This document shows, in pieces, positions 21,661 to 32,227 of a stretch of DNA of 64,000 bases. The notes under the pieces are model-generated. The model saw nothing but the letters and a program-made list of their open reading frames with translations, was not told where the DNA came from and ran no database searches. Origin of the DNA: Odiellus spinosus (Eukaryota > Arthropoda > Arachnida > Opiliones > Phalangiidae); NCBI GenBank assembly GCA_963920705.1, contig OY987230.1, forward strand, positions 9,061,185 to 9,125,184, written 5' to 3'. Numbering within the stretch: position 1 is the stretch's first letter; each line of letters opens with the position of its first letter. The position numbers and the translations under genes were made by a program.

Positions 21661-22255
21661 TTGTGATCTAGAACCTTAGTTATTGATCCATGTTAATATC
21701 CTTGGCTGCTATGTGTGCATCTACCTTTACCGTTTTTATACTTTAAAGAGGAGGAAAATAATGTATTTTGAGACCTCCACGCCCCATTTTTCAATGTTCA
21801 ATGTTTGAATGAAAAAAAAAAAAAAAAAAATTACAACATCAAAGTTTTGATTGATCGTAATTTTTGTAAAACCACACGGATTTGATTAAGAATTTTTTCT
21901 ACAGCTTAGTATAAGGAAAGTAATTAGTTTTTATGTATTAATTATAAACTTCAATTAAGTTCAAATAGTAATTAGGCGTTTAAATTATCCTTAGGGTAAA
22001 CTTCCCTTAACAAATTCCAAAATTGGCGCCAAAGATACGAAAAGAAATTATCTAATCATTTGCGGGGTGAAGTTGTGATGTTTTAATCGCTTTAATTATA
22101 TAAATTATTAAAAGTGTCTTAAGTTTAATTTATGTTCTTAAATATTAGAGGCTAATAGCTTCCGTAAAATATCTACACCGCTATCGAGATTAATTAAGAA
22201 CTGATTAATTAAGAAATATTATTATTACTATTTGAAAACAAACATACAGGCATAG
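21661..22255. other. AT-rich non-coding stretch
   Basis: An A run lies near 21812-21829. Nothing else recognised. Confidence 0.35.
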
Positions 22256-22261
22256 CCATAG

Positions 22262-22456
22262 GTAAATCATGCTTCAAGTTTACAACAAGGCATATTATAT
22301 GATTGGTACGTGGTTCTGAAAGTTTTGTCGTCAGAGCTTTCGCTCGTAAGAATAAATTCATGAAAAAAATAATAAAATTGGTCAGGGAAATTATTTAGAA
22401 ATGGTCAGGGAAAATCTGGAAAAGTCAGGGAAATTAACTTCCAAAATTTTTGTACG
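22262..22456 (+). mobile_element. Chimera of MITE A (left) and MITE B (right)
   Basis: Up to about 22345 it matches the left part of A (AAGTTTACAACAAGGCAT, GGTTCTGAAAGTTTTGTCGT). From about 22348 it matches the right part of B (AAGAATAAATTCATGAAAAA, AATTGGTCAGGGAAA, TTTGTACGAACCC). The junction falls at the shared word AGAGCT. This is either a recombined element or one insertion into another with loss. Confidence 0.65.
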
Positions 22457-22460
22457 AACC

Positions 22461-23430
22461 CTTGAGTTTATAATATGTACATTCTCAAACTTCTTAAATC
22501 AGTTCTTGTCACTGCATATACAACCCTTTGAGCAAGTTATACGTGTATATGCCAAGCAGCCTGCATAATACCCAGTAACGTAACGGTAATTCCATAACCC
22601 CCGCCAAAAATAAGTTATTATATAACTAAAACCATTGCTTTTCTATATTAAGAAACAGTTTAAGATTCCAACACATACAAAGCTAAGCTTCCTTGTTGCT
22701 CAAAGTAATCATATTATTGACAACAGTGTGAAGTAGCGTTGAAAGTTCTGAATACTAATAGGATTTGAGATCCGAGTTCATATATATACATATATATACA
22801 TAACAAAGCCGTGTTGTTTTTCTTCAAACACATTTCCCCATTTTATTTAAGGTCATTCGCTAAATATACGCAATTTATAATTACGGCGGAGTAATACATT
22901 ATGTTAAACTCCATCTAGAGAAAAATAAGTCCGTATCTTTTGCCAGGGCGTTGTCATGGCTCCCAAATGTTAATATCCTTTTGTTTATCCAAATAACTGC
23001 AACGTAATGCCATTAGCGAGAACGACATATATTTCTATAAGTCAATTTCACTTTGAATTAGTAGCGTGCGTGAAGGTATAGCCTTCCTTTATCTTTAAGC
23101 GATAAATAACCAAGATAACGGGTTGTCCTTTCTTTGCTCTCGCTGCCAATTCGCGTTGAAATTGATTCTACATTGATTTAATGTTTGGTTGAGGATCAGT
23201 TTGCTGGATCTATTTTTATTCCCTGAAGGGTTTATCGTTGTGTGTTATTCCGCTACACATTTGGTTAGTTTGTAAACAGGATTTAAGGAAAGTAAAATAT
23301 CATCCGAAACTGTTAGTTTTTAGCAACCAACTCTTGTTCAAAGGGAGTTGGTCTTAACTATCAATATTATATATACTTTCAAAACGTGTTACTTCACGCG
23401 CGAAACGGTGACGCGACGTGGTTTGCTTGT
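22461..23430. other. AT-rich non-coding stretch
   Basis: Contains a short TATATACA microsatellite near 22780-22802. Nothing else recognised. Confidence 0.4.
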
Positions 23431-23870
23431 TAAGTTTAGTTCAGATCAGTTCTTTTTCCGCGCCATTGGTCCATTTAAAATCGTAATAAATTAAAGTTTT
23501 AAACATATTGATTTATGCTTGAAAGTTTTAATAAAATAACTAATTTCATAAAACAACTTAGTTCAGATCAGTTCATTTTTCCTCACCATTAGGCGGCCCA
23601 TTTTTAACTTTAACTTCAATGTAATTAAGTTAATTACGATTTTATCTTAAGCTATTAATATTAATATTTATATACAAATAAAATGTCGAACAATGATTTA
23701 GGCTTGAAAGTTTTACTAAAATAATTATGTTTGCAAATAAGACAATTTAGTTCAGATCAGTTCATTTTTCCTCATCAATAAGCGGCCCATTTTCAACTTT
23801 AACTTAAATTTAATTAAGTTAGTTACGATTTTATATTAAGCTATTAACACAAATCAATTTAATTTATTAC
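23431..23870 (+). repeat. Three-copy tandem repeat, units of about 130-185 bp
   Basis: Units begin at about 23436, 23560 and 23746 with TTTAGTTCAGATCAGTTC (or CTTAG...). The second and third also share GCGGCCCATTTT, TTAATTAAGTTA and TTACGATTTTAT. No coding content. Confidence 0.8.
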
Positions 23871-24589
23871 TCGCAAGCCAAAATAGTACAACATTTTGTC
23901 GACAAATTCTTCGTGTTAATATTATCTTAGTTCGGGCCTAATTTAAACGAATAAATAAATTTTGTTTATCACCCTTCTTCCAAACAATCTACATTTTGGG
24001 CACAAATAACTGAAACGAAATCTATGGACTCTTGGTAGAAAATCCTGGTGTTAACTCCTATAGGCTTAGTCGTCATTTTTACAACCGACATGGCTTCGGT
24101 TAGGCTTAAGTTTAAAACACCTCTAGATGCCCAAAGATATAAGACTAACGGCGCTAGAAAACAAACTCATTTTACAATGTCAGAAAGCGCGAAATTTTGC
24201 GTGGCAAACGAGTTTTTAAGTCTGGTTTATTTGGGGCACATTCCTAGAATCAAGAATGTAACTCGGGCGAAAAATATCATAAGGTTTCTCCCTAGATTTT
24301 CTCTACGAAGCGCGTATATTCGATGTTATTCCTTTTTATCTCATTCTAGTAATATATATTAAAATATCGAATCGCTTTACACTAGTGACGAAACCTATTT
24401 AGCCATTTATTTTAGCTGGAGTGCTAATGTAGAGTAACCTTGTCTATTGTGTAAATTGTAAAGCTTCCTTAAATGGAGCGTGAAAAGGGAAATTATTCCC
24501 GAATTTTTACCACTTCAAGTATTTGTTTTAGATGCTTAAATTGTCTCAGAATAAATATATATTAACCTGTTCTGTTATTATTAAAGAAG
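23871..24589. other. Non-coding stretch with one unsupported frame
   Basis: A 104-codon frame at 24048-24362 has no recognisable domain and no splice sites. Confidence 0.3.
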
Positions 24590-24870
24590 CTTGAACCAAT
24601 CGGAGGTTTTTTTTATGGGTGCAAGAGCCTTTAACCAATTGGAAAGCTTTTTACGAGGCTTTTTGGGATAGTATAAAAATTTTTTAACCAATTGTCACGC
24701 TTTTCGCGATGAGATAACAATATGTGACCAATTGTAGCGCTTTTCGCGGTTAGATACGAATATAAAACCAATTGTAGCGCTTTTTGATAAGCATATATAA
24801 CCAATTTCAGCGCTGTTTATGATAAAATAAGAATATTTAACTGTAATTGGAGCTCTTTTCGTGATGAAGC
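24590..24870 (+). repeat. Degenerate CCAATT-containing tandem repeat
   Basis: Five to six units of about 45-55 bp, each with (A)ACCAATTGTAGCGCTTTT or a variant followed by an AT-rich part. Units are quite diverged. Confidence 0.6.
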
Positions 24871-25469
24871 TCAGCGGTTAAGATTAACCATCGTTAACTA
24901 TCGTGTAAATCCAGAGAATTTTCTTAAAAATAACCATAAGCCCACCATAACCTTTGTTAGTAATAGTATTAAAACTATAAATGGTTCTTGTTCTGGCCTC
25001 AATTTGGAGTAAAATGACTCAGAACTTCGTTTTTCACCTTTCCTTTAATTTCTACTACCCCAACCCCCCCTATTTTTTTTCACCAGGGCCAACTCCTCAG
25101 CCTCAAAAGATTTTTTTTCTGCTTTATTTTTGTAGTCTGGCTGACGCCTTTTTTTTTCTTTTTTTTTTTTTTTCTTTTTTACTTCAGATAATTTTTTTAC
25201 TCCATTTTAGTCTGTAGTTAGTTTTCCGGTTTATTTCCGTATATTATCATTCTACGAGTCAAGAAATATTTTAGGAGGTTGTGCCACGTTTTTTACGTTT
25301 TCGATATTCAAGTACCGCAAATAAATTTTTCAATTATAAAGCGATTTTAAGCACAATTTTTTATTCGAATATTTAAATTATGATTGAGATTCGGATGAAG
25401 TTAGGCTTTGAAACGTGATTATAGTGGCAATGTATGAAGGAAGCTAACAGTCGTGATCTTACCATCAAA
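24871..25469. other. Non-coding stretch with pyrimidine tracts
   Basis: The top strand is very T-rich at 25066-25215. The 78-codon frame there is low-complexity phenylalanine-rich and not a gene. Confidence 0.4.
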
Positions 25470-25741
25470 AATTCAAAATAGGCTTAGCTGGATTCATGGA
25501 GATATCCTGAACTACCCGTATAAGAACTAGCGACCAATGACATTGATCATGGAGATTCCGCATTCACCATATGGGGAGTTCAGGAAATCTCCATGAATCC
25601 CGCTAAGCCTATTTTGAAGATAAGTTTCAAATTTATTTCTAGTTTAATATTTGTTTGTAATTTTCTTTTACTGTTGGACTAGGCTTATTTAGACGATAAG
25701 GAATCGATAAAAACCACTTGTTTTAAGGTTGAATTCTCCCT
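25470..25741 (+). mobile_element. Element H, copy 3
   Basis: The core is a long palindrome: AAAATAGGCTTAGCTGGATT pairs with AATCCCGCTAAGCCTATTTT, each continued by CATGGAGAT. The right arm runs through ATTTCTAGTTTAATATTTG and GGACTAGGCTTATTTAGACG to GAATTCTCCCT before TTAA. The left outer arm is missing. Confidence 0.8.
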
Positions 25742-25745
25742 TTAA

Positions 25746-26579
25746 TAATAACTTGGAATTCTTTCCCAATTAATATGATATTGATATTAGAAGCCTTGTT
25801 GGCTATGGCTTACGTTTATTCTCGCGGTTTGGCTTCTGGCGACGCTATCGTTTTCTGAGAAATCTAATTCGACATTGAATGTCGGGAGGATAAGAGGGGG
25901 GAGGTTGCTTCAACTTTGATAGAGGGATTCTCGCTTTTAGAGATTGAAACGCCAGGCACGCGGCCACAACGGGTCAAGATACGTTGTCATGGAAACGTCA
26001 CGAAACTTAGCCCGAATTCCTTCTCACTCTTTTGGTATTTTCAAGGAATAAAGTTAATTTTATCTCGATTTGACAGCGCTTACGAAGTTAGGAAGCTAAT
26101 CTAACCGTTATATCCATGGTTTTGTTTACTCGTATCATAGTTTTGCTCTAGGAACCAAATTAAAGTGAAATTCAACGTGTAGTAAATTTTCGACTTGAAA
26201 TTTTATCGTAGAATAAGCTTAACATAGTAGTGATTTATAAATCTTTAATTTATTGTTACTGACAGTTTGACTGTGGTATAATTTTGCCTCGAAAAACCTT
26301 CCGATTTGCAAACCTTTTAATTTGATTCTCCTAATTTTTAAACTGAGTTTGCAAAATCTATTCATATCTACATATTCCCTCGTACATTTAAAACTTAGTG
26401 GGCTATTTCTGAAATTTTTGTATTGTCACCAATAATATGATGCCTAATCAGTGGAATTTAGATTATTTGCACTGCGTTAATTTTTATATATTGTAAATCA
26501 TTTGAAGGAAAAAAAAATATTGTAAGACGTTTGCCATAACTTGTTCTAACACGATCAATTTATCACCTGCTTTTAAGTA
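25746..26579. other. AT-rich non-coding stretch
   Basis: A 62-codon frame at 25916-26104 is unsupported. An RFX-like GTTGTCATGGAAAC lies at 25984-25997. Confidence 0.35.
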
Positions 26580-26660
26580 GTACACTAATTAGTGTAATTA
26601 CACGATTACGTAACTGATTACAGCCTTTATTAATGCTAATTACGTAGCGAGTAGTGCTCG
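26580..26660. repeat. Family J-like fragment
   Basis: ATTACACGATTACGTAACTG and ATTACAGCC recall the 45-bp units at 40069-40400. The match is loose. Confidence 0.35.
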
Positions 26661-26774
26661 TTACATTTATCTGTATAGATCAAACTGTTATTAGTTTCGC
26701 GTAAATTAGTTTATCCGATTTAGAACCAGTTTAAAAACCATCAGTTTTAATTGTTGACCGAACAGATATCTGGC

Positions 26775-27132
26775 CGCAGTGGTATGTCCCCATTTCGCCC
26801 AAAATATTTCGCCCAAAATGATCTATTCCCATTTCGCCCAAGGCATTTTTTGCCCAAAATTATCTATTCCCATTTCGCCCAATCCTACTTTGCCCAATCG
26901 CTTTATCATTTGGCCCTAAATTATCTCTTCCCATTTTGCCCAAACTAAAAATTCCTTTTCTCAATTCGCCCAATCCCAATTTGCCCAATCGTTTTATCAG
27001 TTAGCCTAGAATTATCTATTCCCATTTCGCCCAACCCAAAAATTTCTCTTCCCTTTTCGCCTAAAACGATTAAAGCTTAAATCTTTTAAAATTTAAAGTC
27101 TTAGTAGGCCAAAAAAGTGACTTTTATTTAAT
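26775..27132 (-). repeat. Left half of an inverted pair of GGGCGAAA arrays
   Basis: Repeated CCCATTTCGCCCAA with variable spacers such as TTATCTATT. It is the reverse complement of the motif array on the right of the TTAGG block. Units are degenerate, and the open frame at 26751-26948 is a product of the repeat. Confidence 0.8.
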
Positions 27133-27152
27133 TTAGGTTAGGTTAGGTTAGG
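27133..27152 (+). repeat. Four TTAGG units
   Basis: Exactly four tandem TTAGG units at the centre of the inverted arrays. TTAGG is the telomere unit of many arthropods, but four copies can arise by chance or slippage. Confidence 0.6.
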
Positions 27153-27169
27153 GGGAAAAAAGTGGAAAA

Positions 27170-27486
27170 ATGTGACTTGGGCAAAATCACAATTGGGCGA
27201 AACGAGATTGGGCGAGAAGACATTAGGCCAAATGGGAATTGGGCCAAATGGGAATTGGGCCAAATGGGAATTGGGCCAAATGGGAATTGGGCCAAATGGG
27301 AATTGGGCCAACGGGAATTGGGCGAAAAGAAATTGGGCGAAAAGAAATTGGGCCAAATGGGATTTGGGCGAAAAGAAATTGGGCGAAATGGGAATTGGGC
27401 GAAATGAAATTGTGCGAAAAGAAACTGGGCGAAATGGGAATTGGGCGAAATGAAATTGGGCGAAAATAAATTGGGCGAAATGGGGG
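27170..27486 (+). repeat. Right half: GGGCGAAA / GGGCCAAA array
   Basis: Units of about 15-17 bp such as GGGCCAAATGGGAATT and GGGCGAAAAGAAATT. Five or six uniform GGGCCAAATGGGAATT copies lie in the middle. The outer edge, GGGCGAAATGGGGGTAGACC followed by GCCGCAG, mirrors the left edge of the left half (GCCGCAGTGGTATG then CCCCATTTCGCCC). The whole 0.7 kb therefore resembles a MITE with satellite-like arms. Frames at 27138-27513 are shadows of the repeat. Confidence 0.85.
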
Positions 27487-27729
27487 TAGACCGCCGCAGT
27501 TAGCTACGATCAATAAGCTCGAGTATGAATTAATTTATTTAGGCTTAGCGTTTTAAGAGCTTGTTTTTTCTATATTTAGTCCTAACAAGCGTTTGTGTTT
27601 CGAACAGCTGTGGTCGCCAGTAAGAGGAATTTTGTAAAGAAGTGAAACCAATTTAAAGGCATTTCAGTAATTATAATTCTATTATTAACATAGGCTGTAA
27701 TTTTTTTTTTTTTTTTTGACGGATAATAG

Positions 27730-28024
27730 CACAAGTAAATCATACTTCAAGTAGATTTGTCGTCAGAGCTTTCGCCAGAGGATGGGGTGAAAATGTATCG
27801 ACGGAAAACGACTACCCTCTCTCTCGGGAAACGAAGGGGCGTGTCTCGCCGGGCCGTTGCGATTTCGAGTCTGATATACTCTAGAGAGAATATACTGGGC
27901 CTGGCCGCCTTTCTGCACAAATTTCGGAATACTTAGGGTGAAACCATGGACTGAGAAAATCGGACACACTTCATTGTCACCGGCAGTATGTCGTCTTATA
28001 GACTTGAAGGATGATTTACTTGTG
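27730..28024. mobile_element. MITE family A, copy 2
   Basis: A 295-bp element with inverted ends CACAAGTAAATCAT and ATGATTTACTTGTG. The flanks ATAATAG and ATAATAT match at six of seven bases, a possible imperfect target duplication. The body matches 824-1066. The - strand frame inside is incidental. Confidence 0.8.
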
Positions 28025-29140
28025 ATAATATATAGTTATATAGTAGAGATTTAATTGTTTAAATTAATCAATCGTGACGATTTTTTCTTTTCTTCTTAAA
28101 ATAAACCGATATAAGAAACCCGCTAATTAATATTATCTAAAAATATCTTCCCGAGACAATAAATTGTGTAATGACGCGTCAAAACACGAGATTTCGTACG
28201 TAGAATTTCTTATTACGTGATTTCTAGTACATCTTTTTCACCTTGAATTTTCTGTATTGATATTTGCTAAAAGTTCGGTTCCAATTAAGCGGGTGTGAAG
28301 TTGCTATGTAAGTGCATTACAAATCAAGGTTGAATAGACTATAATAAGGCTTAAAGGGGGCCCCTTTTGACTCTGGTGTCGATATAAATCTGGTTATATC
28401 TTGTATTTTTTTTTTTATAATTAGACATGAAATTTCTATGCCCGTCTCGTACCAGTATATATAAATTTTTAATGTCTATTAGGCTAAAAATCTTGAATTA
28501 AAAAATATATTTTGTACTCCCTATGAGAGCAACGTGTTTTTATAGTCCATTTCTTCATTTTTTCGGTTCATTGTCCGGGGCACCCGCTCTAGACTACGTC
28601 ATTAAAAGAAGGCCTCTCCACAACACACCCATTTATTTTTTATTTTATTTTTTAACTAAAGGGAAATTGAAACATAATTTTGGTCGGTATTTATGGCAAT
28701 ACGAAAATGCTCCTTTAAAGGGTGATACCCAGCTCAATAAATGTGCTGTAATATGGTCTAAAAAAGCGCCCATATCAATTGTTTCAAAATTGTGCAAAAA
28801 AATCGGAAAATATTAAAATTTTGGGATTCAATTATAAGAAGAATCTCTGATTAATCAAGATTCTCATAAAATATCCGCAGCGCGTGTCGCGGGGATTTTA
28901 ATCAAGCCGAAGGTGAGGCGTATTTTGATTAGTCGGAAATTCTCCTTTTAATTCTATACCATAATCGGAATGTTTCCAATTTTTGTACAATTCAGACACT
29001 TCCTGGATGTTTAATCAAACCTGTCTTATTTTTAGAAGCAGATAATCAATTAAAAAGTCCTTTTCATTCTCCCTTTAACAAATATACCTAGAAATTCTCA
29101 TTCTATTGGCCAGTTTTGATTGTCGTCTATCTTAGCTAAA
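28025..29140. other. Non-coding stretch
   Basis: A 97-codon frame at 28523-28816 has no splice or domain support. A short inverted pair around 28845-28960 (TCTGATTAATCAAGATTCTC against GATTAGTCGGAAATTCTC) may be a decayed element. Confidence 0.35.
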
Positions 29141-29697
29141 ACAAGGGACGTACACGACCTGGAAATCTTGGAAAAGTCAGGGAATATAGAAATTTCCCCA
29201 AAAGGTCAGGGAAAAGTCAGGGGATATATAAATTGTCTCAAAAGGTCAGGGGAAAGTCAGGGAATTTGAAAATGAGTCCAAATAGTCAGAAATTGAATAT
29301 TTTGGTACGTGTCAAGGAACTGGCGTAGGTCAGGGAAAAGTCAGGGTAATTGAAAATTGGCCCAAAGGGTCAGGGAAAAGTCCGGGAATTTGAAAATGAG
29401 CTCAAATATACAGAGAAATTCAATAATTTTAATACGTGTCTAGGAACTTTTTATGATTAGTTGGCCAATTAATTGTAACGTAATTATTATAAACTGAAAT
29501 TATTTGCCTATAGATTGACATATTCGGAGTAAACTAGCGACCCTGATTGATAAAATATGTCAAATTAAAAGTGGGGATTGCCGAGAGCTCGCCTCATAAG
29601 AATAAATTAATGAAAAAATGTTAAATTTGGTCATTTAAATTATTTAGAAATGATCCGTGAAAACCTAGAAAGACAGGGAAATTAACTTTTGTACAGT
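29141..29697 (+). mobile_element. MITE family B, copy 1
   Basis: It opens with GACGTACACGACCTGGAAAT and closes with AACTTTTGTAC. In between it has internal direct repeats of about 40-55 bp of the form GGTCAGGGAAAAGTCAGGGA...GAAAATTGGCCCAAAA. It matches 47126-47690 throughout. Confidence 0.75.
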
Positions 29698-31340
29698 TTA
29701 ACTTCCCTTTAAAGGCATATTGTAAAAATCTCGGCCCACATGATTGGCCTCCGTGTAATGATGTATCATATATTATTTTTTCTTTTTTCGTCTGGCCTCC
29801 AGTGGAGCCATAAATATTTTTGGGTGATTATTACTCCAGACGCCAAAGTTCGACCTTCCCAAAAACGATGACTAGTTGACTATATAAATGTTGTTTGTTT
29901 TGAAATATACTCGTATCTTACAGACTAGACTTCGAGGGGGTTCATTGTCTTTAACTTAATTATTATCTCTCGGTTGTTTCCGGAATCTAAATCGCGATAC
30001 GTCACCCTCCCTCCAGCTTCCTTCAAATCTTTTCCTACCATGATAGTTGGAATCGGTTTTATGGTTTTCAAAGCGTTCAAATCTATAGACTCCTCTCTAT
30101 ATCTGCTTGATTTATCTTTCAGGGATATTAGATAGTCACACTCGACTTAAACTAGTGTTCTATTCGGGCCTATTCAAATTAAGCATAGTTTTCACTAGCT
30201 GTCGTAACGGTGCCTTTCTTGTAAGGCGCGCTAAAATTACGCAATTTTGTGATAGATATCATCTGTTCATTTAATCGGGTTTAATCAGGCTAATTGAGAT
30301 AATTTAATCTAATCAAAAAACAATAAATGCTCCGAGGAAGGTACGGTAATTGGTTTTAATCCAATTTATATGATTTAATTGACCAAGGGTGAACACTCCT
30401 GCAATCCAAATTTGATTCAAGTAGCAGTTAGGAAATGTGATATGGTTGCTTGCTTTCAAACTGTCTTTCGTGATCTAATCAAAGATCCTTTATGAATAAG
30501 GGAATCAGAAACGTTTGACTATCGAAAGGGGCTCGATTTTTTTTCAAGGACGAGCTCGATCCCTCGTAAATTCCTTATAATTCCCACGTTTTACAGGAGG
30601 GAATAATCTAGTCTTTAAGCTGAGTTTGCAATGACGTTATATGCTTTTTAACAATGCGTATCAAACCGCCTTAGCTTCCATAATGCAAACTACACTTGAA
30701 CTTAGGGAAAGGCAGGTCGTGAAAACCAGCAGCCGTTTGTTTAAAATAAAATATGTCAATTTTATTTTCTGGTTCAAGGTTTTTCTTTGATAAAAGAATG
30801 AAATGAAATAAAACTGTATTGCGCATGACCCAAGCCACCAATCTCTCTTCTTTCTGTCCTTCTACATCCTTGGATCTAATCCACCAAAAGCCTAATTTTA
30901 TTTTAAAGTTATCGTTTATCACATTTTCCAACCTTACTAAGTAATGAAACTTAAATATTTAATTAAAAAACTATTAAAAGATTTTTAATTGCTAATATAT
31001 ATAGTTTTTCCTTTTAACAACGTCAAACTCTGAAATTCAATTATATACTAAGCATTGGGAATCCAGCATCCGATAAATTTGAAACTTTGAACGAGGTTCG
31101 AATTACGCCTTCATGAAGCGAAAGCTTTGAATTGGTGAATTAATTATTATGAAAGAAGGATATAATTGGATATTTGACACGAGACAGACTCCAATTTAGG
31201 ATAATTTTGGTTAAGACTAAATTATTTCGCTTAAATATTAAATTACGTGTAGTAATTATCAACTTCATGTTTTAATTAATACTGGAGAAACGGTTACTAC
31301 TTGTGTTATTCTTAGAATATCTTTCGTAGTAAGATATAAT
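29698..31340. other. Non-coding stretch
   Basis: An 86-codon frame on the - strand at 30671-30931 has no splice support or recognisable domain. A T run lies at 30537-30544. Nothing else recognised. Confidence 0.35.
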
Positions 31341-31344
31341 CGTT

Positions 31345-31620
31345 TGTATTAGGCTTAATAACCAGCCTACAAGGCAAGTGTTTAAATTTGGCTTGATAAG
31401 CACTATGCTCTGTTAGAATTAGGCTTAATAACTGGGTTTGTATTAAGCTTAATAGCCACGCTGTGTTTGGGTTAGGCTTAACAAGCATTCTACATATGTT
31501 TGGATTAGGCTTAACAAGCATTCTACATATGTTTGGATTAGGCTTAACAAGCATTCTACATATGTTTGGATTAGGCTTAACAAGCATTCTACATATGTTT
31601 GGATTAGGTTTAACTCCCTA
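31345..31620 (+). repeat. 33-bp minisatellite with degenerate left edge
   Basis: Four near-identical copies of ATTAGGCTTAACAAGCATTC plus TACATATGTTTGG at about 31463-31600, preceded by diverged versions (ATTAGGCTTAATAACC). As 33 is a multiple of three, two strands show repeated 11-residue peptides; these are not genes. Confidence 0.9.
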
Positions 31621-32224
31621 CATAGACAAATGTTGGAATTATAGTCTTTAAAGCGTACTCGACTCGTATTGGAGGCTTTGAACTAGGCTTAGAAACCTAT
31701 AAAGTACCCGGCAAGGCTTAGAAAGTTCATGTACCCGAGAAATTCCGTTATTGCTTACAGATGTTTATTTTTTAATCATATAATTTATAAACGTAAGCTC
31801 ATTTCTATCGAACACGAAAGAGTTATCGGTTAATATATATAAGTTAAAAATTCTTAAGAGAGTTTCTATTTTGGAGTCGAGATAACGAAAAAATCTGTCG
31901 AATAGGTTATCACTAACAACAACAAACTAATCCCCATCACATTGAGAAAAACTACACAATCTGTAATTTTTTTGGGAGTCATTCTCTTATCATTATTATT
32001 ACATAAGTACACTTAAAGATTCGAGTATCTTATACAAGTGACTTTAAAATTAGCATATCTCGGCATAGTAACAGATTCCGAGCTGTTTGATCGACATTTC
32101 AGGATGGATCAATGTACTACACCTATGGGTGGAAACTGGAATATAAGAAAAGCTTAATACTTAAATGTAATAATTATCTATGTCATTAAATATGTAATAA
32201 TTCTATCTTGAATTTAATTAGTTA
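31621..32224. other. AT-rich non-coding stretch
   Basis: AGGCTTAGAAA words at 31686 and 31713 may be remnants of the neighbouring array. Nothing else recognised. Confidence 0.35.
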
Positions 32225-32227
32225 ATG

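Noticed and set aside
24981-25217. Phenylalanine-rich 78-codon frame
   Set aside because: It is a translation of poly-T tracts.
27138-27513. Several overlapping repetitive frames (GPNGNWAK-like peptides)
   Set aside because: They are translations of the GGGCGAAA satellite in several frames at once.
31312-31651. 11-residue repeat peptides on both strands
   Set aside because: The 33-bp tandem unit produces them automatically.
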